A stretch of 15,870 bases of DNA, taken from Rhodoferax sp. GTDB lineage: Bacteria; Pseudomonadota; Gammaproteobacteria; Burkholderiales; Burkholderiaceae_C. Below the pieces are notes generated by a model that did not search any database, had not been told where the DNA came from, and saw only the letters and a program-made list of their open reading frames with translations. Shown one piece after another: positions 1 to 7,866 of the stretch (its first letter is position 1; each line of letters begins with the position of its first letter). The position numbers and the translations under genes are program-made. The stretch covers positions 1-15,870 of the forward strand of contig JAURGS010000032.1 of the NCBI GenBank assembly GCA_030833685.1. Direction: 5' to 3'.

Positions 1-214
1 ACGCCTCGCGGGTCGCAAAATCGCGATGGCTCAGCACATGCGTTGGCAGCGCTTGTGCCTGCGCCCAAGCCAGGCCTTTGGCCGCAGCCTGGTTGCTGAT
101 CACGCAAGCCACCCGGGCAGCCCATCGCTGCGACCATTTTTCCGCCATGGCAGCCTGGACTATGGCCGACATATTGGAGCCAGAGCCAGAAATCAGGATG
201 ACAATGTTTCGCAT
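1..214 (-). CDS. purN: Phosphoribosylglycinamide formyltransferase, N-terminal part (cut by window edge)
   Basis: PurN transfers a formyl group from 10-formyltetrahydrofolate to glycinamide ribonucleotide, the third step of de novo purine synthesis, in the cytoplasm. Only the first 71 codons are present; the gene runs off the left edge with no stop. The protein begins MRNIVILISGSGSN, the typical PurN start: a beta strand followed by the GSGSN phosphate-binding loop (residues 10-14). A conserved-looking 'VISN' strand follows near residue 46. The ATG at 212-214 is the natural start because it places the loop at the usual distance from the N-terminus. No clear ribosome binding site precedes it. 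The gene is divergent from the acyl-CoA dehydrogenase pair, with 121 bases between the start codons. The folate-binding and catalytic Asn/His/Asp region lies outside the window, so integrity cannot be judged. Confidence 0.88.
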   Translation of the reverse strand, partial: MRNIVILISGSGSNMSAIVQAAMAEKWSQRWAARVACVISNQAAAKGLAWAQAQALPTHVLSHRDFATREA

Positions 215-230
215 GTGGGCGATTATCGGT

Positions 231-259
231 TTGGACGCGTCAGCCGGCCCGGGCACAAT
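231..259 (+). promoter_or_regulatory. Possible sigma-70-type promoter for the acyl-CoA dehydrogenase pair
   Basis: In the purN/acyl-CoA dehydrogenase divergent gap there is TTGGAC (231-236), a 17-base spacer and CACAAT (254-259). The -35 box matches the consensus only in its TTG, and the -10 box matches 4 of 6 positions. The spacing and position, about 77 bases before the start codon, are suitable. It is a weak match and no operator could be recognised, so this is a tentative call. Confidence 0.25.
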
Positions 260-335
260 GTGTCAGCGTAGACTGTGATCGGGCGGCACATTGGCGCCGC
301 GTTCGGCTTTCAACCCCATCGATGAGATTTGAAAC

Positions 336-1556
336 ATGCAACTGGCTTTCACCGACGAGGAATTGCAATTTCGAGATGAGATACGCCAGTGGGTACGTGC
401 CCACTTGCCCTCGCACATCGCTCACAAAGTGCATAACGCTTTGCGCTTGAGTCGTGAGGACATGCAAAGCTGGGCCAAGATATTGGGGGCCAAAGGCTGG
501 CTGGGTCACGCCTGGCCCCAATCCTTTGGCGGCCCCGGCTGGTCTGCTGTCGAGCGCCATCTGTTTGAGGAAGAGTGCGCCTTGGCAGGCGCGCCGCGCG
601 TTGTCCCCTTCGGCCCGGTGATGGTCGCGCCGGTCATCATGGCCTTTGGTACTACGGAGCAGCAAAAGCGCTTTTTGCCTGGCATCGCCAGCGGCGAGGT
701 CTGGTGGAGCCAGGGCTACAGCGAGCCCAACTCCGGCTCCGACCTGGCTTCGCTCAAATGCAAAGCAGAGCGTCAGGGCAACCACTACCTGGTCAACGGT
801 CAAAAGACATGGACCACGCTGGCCCAGTATGGCGACTGGATGTTTTGCCTTGTCCGAACCGGCTGGGATGGAAAACCGCAAACGGGAATCAGTTTTCTGT
901 TGATCGACATGAAGTCCCCAGGCGTGCAGGTGCGCCCCATTGTTCTGCTCGATGGCGAAGCAGAGGTCAACGAAGTTTTTTTCGACAACGTCAAGGTGCC
1001 TGTTGAGAACTTAATCGGCGAAGAGAACATGGGCTGGACCTATGCCAAATACCTCTTGGCGCATGAACGCAGCAACATCGCAGACGTCAACCGCGCAAAG
1101 CGCGAGCTCGAGCGTCTGAAGCGAATCGCCCGCCAAGAGGGGGTATGGGATAGCCAAACCGGGGGACCCAGCGCAGCGCGCTTTCGCGACGAGATTGCCA
1201 AACTCGAGGTGGATGTCGTCGCGCTGGAGATGATGGTCTTGCGCGTGTTGTCGTCAGAGCGCTCGGGCAAAAGCACGCTGGACGTGGCCGGACTGCTGAA
1301 GATTCGCGGCAGTGAAATCCAGCAACGCTACACCGAGTTGATGATGCTGGCAGCAGGTCCTTACGCGTTGCCGATGATCACTGAAGCCATGGAAGCAGGC
1401 TGGCAAGTACACGGCGGTGGCCTGAGCGGCTTTCCTGGAGGAGATGCGTGGTGTGCACCGCTGGCCGCGCAATACTTCAATTACCGCAAGACAACAATTT
1501 ACGGCGGCAGCAACGAGGTGCAACGCAATATCGTTGCGCAAACAGTTTTTGGCTGA
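336..1556 (+). CDS. Acyl-CoA dehydrogenase, large subunit of a probable heteromeric enzyme (PimC-like)
   Basis: A 406-residue FAD-dependent acyl-CoA dehydrogenase that would introduce a trans-2,3 double bond into an acyl-CoA and pass electrons to ETF. Visible family features are the alpha-helical N-terminal domain, QGYSEPNSGSD (126-136), GQKTWTT (155-161), the beta-domain end FFDNVKVP (215-222) and YGGSNEVQ (389-396) near the C-terminus. The position that carries the catalytic Glu in medium-chain enzymes is Gly390. A Glu in LAHERSN (E244) lies where isovaleryl-CoA and long-chain dehydrogenases keep their base, so E244 is the likely catalytic residue (inference). The usual FAD-binding RxQFG segment is absent; the sequence there is a charged helix around residues 250-265. 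The next gene, 8 bases downstream, encodes a second dehydrogenase that does carry it. The closest recognisable type is the pimeloyl-CoA dehydrogenase large subunit, but the substrate cannot be read from the sequence. The ATG at 336 gives the normal N-terminus. Confidence 0.88.
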   Translation: MQLAFTDEELQFRDEIRQWVRAHLPSHIAHKVHNALRLSREDMQSWAKILGAKGWLGHAWPQSFGGPGWSAVERHLFEEECALAGAPRVVPFGPVMVAPVIMAFGTTEQQKRFLPGIASGEVWWSQGYSEPNSGSDLASLKCKAERQGNHYLVNGQKTWTTLAQYGDWMFCLVRTGWDGKPQTGISFLLIDMKSPGVQVRPIVLLDGEAEVNEVFFDNVKVPVENLIGEENMGWTYAKYLLAHERSNIADVNRAKRELERLKRIARQEGVWDSQTGGPSAARFRDEIAKLEVDVVALEMMVLRVLSSERSGKSTLDVAGLLKIRGSEIQQRYTELMMLAAGPYALPMITEAMEAGWQVHGGGLSGFPGGDAWCAPLAAQYFNYRKTTIYGGSNEVQRNIVAQTVFG

Positions 1557-1564
1557 GCAGAACT

Positions 1565-2680
1565 ATGGACTTTGATTTTTCAGAAGAACAAAACCAGCTG
1601 CGTGAGGCCGTCTCACGATGGGTTGAGCGCGCCTACACCACCGAGCGGCGCAAAGACATTTTGAGCCAGGGCGGATTTAGCCCTCAGGCCAGCCAGGAAA
1701 TGGCCGCGCTTGGCCTGTATGCCCTGACCGTCGACAACCGGTATGACGGCCTGGGCTACGGCGCTGTCGAGGCCATGGTGACCATGGAAGCGCTCGGCCA
1801 AGGCCTGGTGCTCGAACCCTTGGTGCCCACCTTGATGGTCACCGCGTTGATCCAGGCTGATGCCCCAGCATCGATGCAAGAAGAAGTGCTGCCCGGTGTG
1901 GCCAGCGGTCAGCGCCTTGTCACGCTGGCGTACCAGGAACGCGGCGCACGCTATCTGCTCAACCGGTGCAGCACCCAGGCAACACTTGGCGCTTCGGGCC
2001 ATGTGCTCAGCGGCACCAAGCATCTGGTCAGCCTGAGCGATCAGGCCCATACTTTCGTGGTGCCGGCACTTCTGGACGGACAGATCGCCTTGTTTTTGGT
2101 GCAGGCCGATGCGCCGCACCTTCAGCGAAGCGGCTACCAGACGCAGGACGGCAGCCGCGCCGGCGACCTTTTGCTCGACAACACACCAGGGACCTTGATT
2201 TCCCGTCAAGGGCAGGCTTTGCTGGAACTGGCCCTGGATGTGGGCATCGCCGCAGTCTGCGCGCAAGGGGTGGGCATCATGGACCGCGCCCTATCCCTGA
2301 CGGTCGAATACATGAAAACCCGCCAACAATTTGGTGCACCAATTGCCAGCTTTCAGGCCCTGCGCCATCGGGTGGCCGACATGAAAATGCAAGTCGAACT
2401 GGCCCGAGCCATGAGCTACTACGCCACCCTCAAGCTCGAGGCACCGGCCGATGAGCGGCGTCAGGCGACTTCACGTGCCAAATACCAGCTGGGCCAATCG
2501 ATGCGCTTTGTTGGCCAGCAAGCGGTGCAGCTGCATGGGGGTATTGGTGTGACGCAGGAGGCCATCATCAGCCATTGTTTCAAGACGCTCACGCAGCTGG
2601 AGATGACGTTTGGCGACAGCCTTCACCACCTTGGCGAGGTGTCCGAGCGGATGCAGGCTAGCGCAGGCGTTTTCAGCTAA
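1565..2680 (+). CDS. Acyl-CoA dehydrogenase, small subunit of a probable heteromeric enzyme (PimD-like)
   Basis: A 371-residue acyl-CoA dehydrogenase homologue, the probable partner of the gene ending 8 bases upstream. It begins MDFDFSEEQNQLREAV, a standard N-terminal helix, and the open frame upstream of this ATG lies inside the previous gene. The C-terminal domain carries the FAD/dimer segment TRQQFGAPIASFQ (252-264), followed by ADM, and VQLHGGIGVTQE (321-332). It ends with FGDSLHHL (349-356), a pattern typical of PimD-type subunits, instead of the YEGT/IQR tail. No catalytic Glu is evident at either of the two known positions. The middle domain is poorly conserved and lacks the TEP.(A/G)SD motif. 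This fits a subunit that supplies cofactor-binding residues while its partner supplies the base, as in the mycobacterial FadE26-FadE27 pair (family knowledge applied by inference). Co-transcription with the large subunit is very likely. Confidence 0.85.
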   Translation: MDFDFSEEQNQLREAVSRWVERAYTTERRKDILSQGGFSPQASQEMAALGLYALTVDNRYDGLGYGAVEAMVTMEALGQGLVLEPLVPTLMVTALIQADAPASMQEEVLPGVASGQRLVTLAYQERGARYLLNRCSTQATLGASGHVLSGTKHLVSLSDQAHTFVVPALLDGQIALFLVQADAPHLQRSGYQTQDGSRAGDLLLDNTPGTLISRQGQALLELALDVGIAAVCAQGVGIMDRALSLTVEYMKTRQQFGAPIASFQALRHRVADMKMQVELARAMSYYATLKLEAPADERRQATSRAKYQLGQSMRFVGQQAVQLHGGIGVTQEAIISHCFKTLTQLEMTFGDSLHHLGEVSERMQASAGVFS

Positions 2681-2699
2681 GAAGCGTTTCCCAGCACAG

Positions 2700-3257
2700 C
2701 TACATCAATAGGCGCGACGAGCGTGGAACGTGCGCCATCAGAAACTCCATCTGGTCGGCCAAGATCCGTCGGTTGCACAAAATGAAGTCTTCCCACAGGC
2801 TGGGAACGTAAGGGGCATACAGCAAGGGCATGTGCGCCTGCTCAGGTGTGCGGCTGCCCTTGCGGTGGTTGCAACTTTTGCAGGCGGTAACCACATTCAT
2901 CCAGTGGTCGCGGCCGTTCTGTGCGAATGGGATGATGTGTTCACGGGTGAGCTCGTTTTCTGCGTGCGCCTGACCGCAGTAAGCGCACAACTTGCGATCG
3001 CGGGCGAATAGCTTGCTGTTGGTGAGTGATGGCGTCAAGGCAAAAGGATTGATGCGCGGGACGCCCTTGGTGCCGATGATGCTGCTGACAGCAATTTTGG
3101 ACTGCAGACCAGTAATGGCGTTATGCCCGCCATGAAAAACGGCGACCTCGCGCCCGGTCTCCCAGCGAACCTCTTGGGCGGCATAGTGCAACACAGCTTG
3201 CTCCAGCGAAATCCACGACTGCGGCAATCCCTGGGCTGACAGCTTCAAGACTTTCAA
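2700..3257 (-). CDS. Stand-alone HNH endonuclease
   Basis: A 185-residue protein with an HNH nuclease domain near the C-terminus. CAYC (91-94) and CKSC (126-129) form two zinc-binding Cys pairs. LTREH (His107) is the first catalytic His, WMNVV (Asn121) the central Asn, and NHRKG (His131) the last His, so the metal-dependent nuclease site is complete. The N-terminal 80 residues are not recognised as a known domain. The start chosen is TTG at 3255-3257, because a perfect AGGAGG lies 6 bases upstream; the ATG at 3276-3278 would place that sequence inside the coding region. The gene converges on the acyl-CoA dehydrogenase pair (19 bases between stops) and is divergent from ribF. No methyltransferase, restriction subunit or phage gene is nearby, so a restriction role is not supported. 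DNA repair or an unknown housekeeping role is possible. Confidence 0.85.
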   Translation of the reverse strand: MKVLKLSAQGLPQSWISLEQAVLHYAAQEVRWETGREVAVFHGGHNAITGLQSKIAVSSIIGTKGVPRINPFALTPSLTNSKLFARDRKLCAYCGQAHAENELTREHIIPFAQNGRDHWMNVVTACKSCNHRKGSRTPEQAHMPLLYAPYVPSLWEDFILCNRRILADQMEFLMAHVPRSSRLLM

Positions 3258-3263
3258 GATTGA

Positions 3264-3269
3264 CCTCCT
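3264..3269 (-). promoter_or_regulatory. Strong ribosome binding site that decides the HNH gene start
   Basis: A perfect AGGAGG on the minus strand lies 6 bases before the TTG codon at 3255-3257. It is the best Shine-Dalgarno match noticed in the window and argues for a TTG start over the ATG 21 bases further upstream. Confidence 0.7.
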
Positions 3270-3465
3270 GAATATCACATCACACCCCTACCTCGTCCCG
3301 ACAAATCAAGCGTGTGAGCCGGTTTTGCTGCAAAGCAGTGCAACTCAAGCGTCAAACCCAAGCGCGCCGGCAGGCTCGGAGACAATATACCCGTTTTGTG
3401 ACGTCCTTCTGGATAGCGGCGCGCTTTTTTCACGGCCCATGTTGGCCTGTTGCGAATACCAAGGC

Positions 3466-4449
3466 ATGAATATTTTCAGAGGCTTTCATCATCCGGGTGT
3501 CGCCCAGGCGTGCGCTCTGACGATTGGCAACTTCGACGGCGTACACCGCGGGCACCAGGCCATGTTGTCCTTACTCAAGGGTGAAGCGCAGCAACGCGCC
3601 ATCCCCAGCTGTGTGCTGACTTTTGAGCCACACCCGCGCGACTACTTTGCCGCGGTCACCAACAACCCCAGTTTCGCGCCTGAGCGCGTGGGCACGCTGC
3701 GTGACAAACTCATTGATCTGAACGCTTGTGGGGTCGATCAAGTTGTGATCCTTCGCTTCAATCAAAAGCTGGCTGCCTTGACGCCCCAGGCCTTTATTGA
3801 TGAGGTGTTGCTCAGTGGCCTGGGAGCGCGCTACGTGCTGGTGGGCGATGACTTTCGTTTTGGCCAGCGCCGCGCGGGTGACTACGCCCAGCTGGACGCG
3901 GCGGGCCTGCGTCAGGGCTTTGATGTGGCTCGCATGAACAGCTACGAAGTACACGGCCAGCGGGTATCGAGCTCCGCTGTGCGCCAGGCGCTTCGCGAGG
4001 GCCACATGCCAGAGGCTGCCAGCCTGCTAGGGCATCCGTACCGGATATCTGGGCACGTGGTGCACGGCCGAAAGCTTGGCCGAAGCCTGGGCTTCAAAAC
4101 GATCAACCTTCGCTTTGACCATTGGAAGCCCGCTGCCAGCGGCATCTATGCAGTGGCCGTCAATGGTCTGGCATCCACCGTCGTGCATGGTGTCGCCAAT
4201 TTGGAGGTGCGCCCCTCTTTGGACCCACGCGATGTCAATGGGGGCCGAGTTCTGCTGGAAACCCACTGCCTGGACTGGCCATCAAGCCTGGGCGACGAGG
4301 GTGGCTACGGTAAAATTGTGTCCGTGGAGCTCATCCACAAACTGCACGAGGAACGCAAGTACAACGGCCTGGATGAACTCAAGGCCGGGATCGCCCAAGA
4401 TTGCGATGAGGCCCGTGCGTTCTTTGCCACTTTGCGCCACCATGACTGA
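3466..4449 (+). CDS. ribF: Bifunctional riboflavin kinase / FAD synthetase
   Basis: Converts riboflavin to FMN and then FMN to FAD, using ATP, in the cytoplasm. The protein has 327 residues, near the usual ~310. The N-terminal FAD synthetase (nucleotidyltransferase) domain shows GNFDGVHRGH (21-30), FEPHPRDYF (53-61), GDDFRFG (127-133) and SSSAVR (168-173). The C-terminal riboflavin kinase domain shows GRSLGFKTIN (205-214), GIYAV (226-230), LLETH with the probable catalytic base E265, and the ending LHEERKYNGLDEL (293-305). The kinase motif normally reads GFPTAN; here it is GFKTIN, keeping the Thr and Asn. The ATG at 3466 is chosen because family members start just before the first beta strand; the 47 open codons upstream look non-coding. 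The stop overlaps the ileS start by 8 bases (ATGACTGA), which suggests translational coupling. The start is 208 bases from the divergent HNH gene, so its promoter should lie in that gap, though I found no convincing one. Confidence 0.95.
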   Translation: MNIFRGFHHPGVAQACALTIGNFDGVHRGHQAMLSLLKGEAQQRAIPSCVLTFEPHPRDYFAAVTNNPSFAPERVGTLRDKLIDLNACGVDQVVILRFNQKLAALTPQAFIDEVLLSGLGARYVLVGDDFRFGQRRAGDYAQLDAAGLRQGFDVARMNSYEVHGQRVSSSAVRQALREGHMPEAASLLGHPYRISGHVVHGRKLGRSLGFKTINLRFDHWKPAASGIYAVAVNGLASTVVHGVANLEVRPSLDPRDVNGGRVLLETHCLDWPSSLGDEGGYGKIVSVELIHKLHEERKYNGLDELKAGIAQDCDEARAFFATLRHHD

Positions 4450-7312
4450 CCCTAAATCCGACAGCGGCAAGACCGACTACCGCAGCACGCTCAATTTGCC
4501 TGACACGGCTTTCCCCATGCGCGGCGACCTTCCCAAGCGCGAGCCGCTGTGGACAAAGCAGTGGGATGAGCAAAAGCTTTATCAAAAGCTGCGCCAGGCC
4601 CGCCAAGGCGCGCCCAAATTCGTTTTGCACGATGGCCCGCCTTACGCCAACGGCCAGATCCACATGGGTCATGCGGTCAACAAGATCCTCAAAGACATGA
4701 TCGTCAAGTCGCGTCAGCTCAAGGGGCTTGACGCCAGCTACATCCCGGGCTGGGACTGCCATGGACTGCCGATTGAAAATGCAATCGAGAAAAAGCATGG
4801 CCGCAACCTGGCGCGCGACGAGATGCAGGCCAAAAGCCGCGCCTACGCCACCGAGCAAATTGCGCAGCAAATGGCCGACTTCAAGCGCTTGGGTGTGCTC
4901 GGGGACTGGGACCACCCTTACCGCACCATGGATTTCAAAAACGAGGCTGACGAGATCCGCGCCTTCAAGCGGGTGATCGAGCGCGGCTTTGTGTACCGGG
5001 GGCTCAAGCCGGTGTATTGGTGCTTTGACTGCGGCTCCAGCTTGGCTGAATTTGAAATTGAATACGCCGACAAAAAATCACAAACCCTGGATGTCGGATT
5101 TTTGTGCGCGCAACCCGAACGCCTGGCTCAGGCCTTTGGCTTGCCAACATTGAGCAAACAGGCGTTTGCGGTGATCTGGACCACCACGGCCTGGACCATC
5201 CCGGCCAACCAGGCCCTGAACCTCAACCCCGAACTGCGCTATGCGCTGGTGGACACCGAAAAAGGCCTGTTGGTCCTGGCCGAGACATTGGTGGAGAGTT
5301 GCCTGACGCGCTATGGCCTGGCCGGGCAGGTACTGGCCACCACCTTGGGCTCTGCGCTGGGGGGCATCGAGTTCAAGCACCCGCTCTCGCATGTCGACAC
5401 GGGTTTTGACCGAAACAGCCCGGTCTACCTGGCTGACTACGCCACCGCCGTGGATGGAACGGGGCTGGTGCACTCTTCGCCGGCCTACGGCGTCGATGAC
5501 TTCAACAGCTGTGTGTCTCATGGCATGGCCTACGAGGACATCCTCAACCCTGTGCAGGGCAATGGCTCGTATGCCGCCGACTTTCCCCGCTTTGGCGGCA
5601 TGAATATCTGGAAAGCGTGTTCGGTCATCATCGACGCTTTGCGCCTGGCAGGCCGTTTGTTTGCCACCGAAAACATCACCCACAGCTACCCGCACTGCTG
5701 GCGCCACAAGACGCCGGTGATTTACCGCGCCGCGGCACAGTGGTTCATCCGCATGGACGAGGGCGTTGGCATCTTCACCAAAGACAAGGCCAGCCGCAGC
5801 TTGCGCCAGATTGCCTTGGATGCCATCGAGCGCACCAACTTCTACCCTGAAAACGGCAAGGTTCGCCTGCGCGACATGATCGCCGGTCGTCCCGACTGGT
5901 GCATCAGCCGCCAGCGCAGCTGGGGTGTGCCCCTGCCATTCTTTTTGCACAAAGACAGCGGTGAGTTGCACCCGCGCACCATGGAGATTCTGGATCTCGC
6001 CGCTGATATGGTGCAAGCAGGCGGCATTGAAGCCTGGAGCAAGGCCAGCGTCGAGTCCATCCTGGGGCCGGAAGACGCCGCACACTACACCAAGAGCACC
6101 GACATCCTGGAGGTCTGGTTCGACTCCGGCACCACGCACACCACAGTGCTCAAAGGATCACACCCGGGCTCTGGGCACAACAGCGGCCCCGAAGCGGACA
6201 TGTACCTGGAGGGCCATGACCAACACCGTGGCTGGTTCCATTCCAGCTTGCTTACTGCCTGCGCCATGTACGACCGCGCACCCTACAAAGACATCCTGAC
6301 GCACGGCTTCACCGTCGACAGCAAGGGGCACAAGATGAGCAAGAGCGCCGGCAACGGCGTGGACCCGCAGGAAACTGGCAAGAAACTTGGCGCAGAAATC
6401 ATCCGCCTGTGGGTTGCCGCCAGCGATTACTCGGGTGATATCGCAGGCGACGACAAGATCCTGGCGCGGGTGGTCGACACCTACCGGCGCGTTCGCAACA
6501 CCCTCAAATTCTTGCTCGCCAACATCAGCGACTTTGACCCCAGCGCGCATGCCGTACCCAGCAGCCAACTGCTGGAAATTGACCAATGGGCGATCAGCCG
6601 CTCTGCCCAACTGCAGGCCGACATCCTGGCGCATTACGAACGCTATGAGTTTCATCCAGTCGTTGCCAAGTTGCAGATTTACTGCTCGGAAGACCTTGGT
6701 GCGTTTTACCTGGATGTGCTCAAAGACCGCCTGTACACCACGGCGCCAGACTCACTGGCTCGGCGCAGTGCACAGACCGCACTTTGGCAAATCACCAACG
6801 CCATGCTGCGCTGGATGGCGCCTTTCCTGAGCTTCACCGCCGAAGAGGCCTGGGCGGTGCTTGGCGCCGATGGCAAGACCCCGACCGCAACGCGCGACTC
6901 CATCTTCATGGATACCTACGCGGATCAGCCACTACCAGACCTTGACCTTCTAAACAAATGGTCGCGTGTGCGCGAGCTGCGTGATCTGGTGAACAAGGAA
7001 ATTGAGGTCTTGCGCGCGGATGGAAAAGTGGGCTCCTCCCTGCAGGCCACGGTACACCTCACTCTCAACGAGAGCGATCACGCGCTGCTGCAAAGCCTGG
7101 GCGAGGACCTGCGCTTTGTGCTGATCACCTCAGCCGTTAGCCTGGAGCGCGGCGCTGGCCTTTCGATTCAAGTAAGCCCGTCGCAGGCCACCAAATGCGA
7201 ACGGTGCTGGCATTACCGCGATGATGTCGGACACGATGCAAGCCATCCTGGGCTGTGCCAGCGCTGCACCGATAACCTGTTCGGTCCCGGCGAAATTCGA
7301 TCGGTGGCTTGA
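4442..7312 (+). CDS. ileS: Isoleucyl-tRNA synthetase
   Basis: A class I aminoacyl-tRNA synthetase that charges tRNA-Ile in the cytoplasm. Its 956 residues match the bacterial family (about 940-960). The HIGH-type motif is HMGH (74-77), after HDGPPYANG. KMSKS is at 631-635. The editing (CP1) domain, which hydrolyses Val-tRNA-Ile, shows WTTTAWT (246-252) and DGTGLVH with GVDDF (338-354). WFDSGTTH precedes the second half of the Rossmann fold. A C-terminal zinc finger is formed by CERC (C919, C922) and CQRC (C939, C942), as in the zinc-containing bacterial type. The ATG at 4442 sits in the last codons of ribF. The frame is open a further 366 bases upstream, but that stretch is ribF coding sequence and gives no IleS-like residues. 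The stop overlaps the lspA start by one base (TGATG). Confidence 0.97.
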   Translation: MTDPKSDSGKTDYRSTLNLPDTAFPMRGDLPKREPLWTKQWDEQKLYQKLRQARQGAPKFVLHDGPPYANGQIHMGHAVNKILKDMIVKSRQLKGLDASYIPGWDCHGLPIENAIEKKHGRNLARDEMQAKSRAYATEQIAQQMADFKRLGVLGDWDHPYRTMDFKNEADEIRAFKRVIERGFVYRGLKPVYWCFDCGSSLAEFEIEYADKKSQTLDVGFLCAQPERLAQAFGLPTLSKQAFAVIWTTTAWTIPANQALNLNPELRYALVDTEKGLLVLAETLVESCLTRYGLAGQVLATTLGSALGGIEFKHPLSHVDTGFDRNSPVYLADYATAVDGTGLVHSSPAYGVDDFNSCVSHGMAYEDILNPVQGNGSYAADFPRFGGMNIWKACSVIIDALRLAGRLFATENITHSYPHCWRHKTPVIYRAAAQWFIRMDEGVGIFTKDKASRSLRQIALDAIERTNFYPENGKVRLRDMIAGRPDWCISRQRSWGVPLPFFLHKDSGELHPRTMEILDLAADMVQAGGIEAWSKASVESILGPEDAAHYTKSTDILEVWFDSGTTHTTVLKGSHPGSGHNSGPEADMYLEGHDQHRGWFHSSLLTACAMYDRAPYKDILTHGFTVDSKGHKMSKSAGNGVDPQETGKKLGAEIIRLWVAASDYSGDIAGDDKILARVVDTYRRVRNTLKFLLANISDFDPSAHAVPSSQLLEIDQWAISRSAQLQADILAHYERYEFHPVVAKLQIYCSEDLGAFYLDVLKDRLYTTAPDSLARRSAQTALWQITNAMLRWMAPFLSFTAEEAWAVLGADGKTPTATRDSIFMDTYADQPLPDLDLLNKWSRVRELRDLVNKEIEVLRADGKVGSSLQATVHLTLNESDHALLQSLGEDLRFVLITSAVSLERGAGLSIQVSPSQATKCERCWHYRDDVGHDASHPGLCQRCTDNLFGPGEIRSVA

Positions 7313-7803
7313 TGGGCGCGCAACGCCAGAACAACGGCCTTGTGCCATGGCTGGCCTGGGCCGCTCTTGTGTTGGTTTTGGACCAGGCCACCAAGCTGTG
7401 GGTCATACAGACGTTTGAGCTGCACCAAGGCCAAGGCGTGACCTCGTTTTTTAACCTGGTGCGGGTGCACAACGAGGGCGCTGCCTTTTCTTTTTTGGCC
7501 AATTCGGGCGGCTGGCAACGCTGGTTCTTTACAGGCCTGGGCTTAGTGGCTTCAATCTTCATCGTTTGGATGCTGCGCGCCCATGGCAAGCAGAAATTGT
7601 TTGCGTTCGCGCTGGCCAGCATCCTGGGAGGCGCTCTAGGCAATGTGATTGACCGCATCGCCTACGGTCATGTCGTCGACTTTCTGGATTTTTATTACGG
7701 CGCGTGGCATTTTCCTGCCTTCAACCTGGCAGACAGCGCCATCACGCTAGGGGCCATCTGCCTGATTCTGGACGAGTTGCGCCGGGTTCGCCGTCAGCGC
7801 TAA
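7312..7803 (+). CDS. lspA: Lipoprotein signal peptidase (signal peptidase II)
   Basis: An inner-membrane aspartyl protease that cleaves the signal peptide of diacylglyceryl-modified prolipoproteins. It has 163 residues, the normal size, with four hydrophobic segments near residues 12-32, 68-88, 95-113 and 135-153. Conserved elements are DQATK (24-28), NEGAAFSF (54-61), GNVIDR with catalytic D114, GHVVDF (119-124) and FNLADSAI with catalytic D141. A basic tail (RRVRRQR) ends the protein. The ATG at 7312 shares one base with the ileS stop; a TTG three bases earlier is also in frame but less likely. It is the last gene of the ribF-ileS-lspA unit and is followed by a strong terminator. Its products feed the Lol system, whose genes lie near the right end of the window on the other strand. 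Confidence 0.96.
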   Translation: MGAQRQNNGLVPWLAWAALVLVLDQATKLWVIQTFELHQGQGVTSFFNLVRVHNEGAAFSFLANSGGWQRWFFTGLGLVASIFIVWMLRAHGKQKLFAFALASILGGALGNVIDRIAYGHVVDFLDFYYGAWHFPAFNLADSAITLGAICLILDELRRVRRQR

Positions 7804-7866
7804 AGCACCTCAAACCTCGCACCTGGTTTGTCCTGATGCATCTGAACGGGCAACACCCGCCCCAAG

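Noticed and set aside
240..881. Long open frame (213 codons) on the minus strand across the first acyl-CoA dehydrogenase gene
   Set aside because: It is antisense to a gene with full family motifs, and its translation shows no recognisable fold or motif. Such shadows are common in GC-rich coding DNA.
1772..1790. CCATGGT/ACCATGG palindrome in the second acyl-CoA dehydrogenase gene
   Set aside because: It lies inside coding sequence, is a single occurrence, and is readily explained by the codons it contains.
1613..2266. Open frame of 217 codons on the minus strand inside the second acyl-CoA dehydrogenase gene
   Set aside because: It lies wholly antisense to a convincing gene and has no recognisable motifs or own ribosome binding site.
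3325..3465. Upstream in-frame extension of ribF by 47 codons
   Set aside because: The residues do not resemble the family, and the ATG at 3466 places the nucleotide-binding motif at the expected distance.
3270..3465. Possible promoter or riboswitch ahead of ribF (AT-rich ACAATATAC near 3382-3390)
   Set aside because: No matching -35 box at the right distance was found, and no FMN-riboswitch-like conserved elements are visible.
4076..4441. In-frame upstream extension of ileS through the end of ribF
   Set aside because: The 122 extra codons read the ribF sequence in another frame and add nothing IleS-like; the ATG at 4442 gives the normal N-terminus.
5078..6139. Open frame of 353 codons antisense to ileS
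   Set aside because: ileS is unmistakable here, and the antisense translation (rich in Gln, Val, Ala, Gly and His) has no known motif, so it is a codon-bias artefact.
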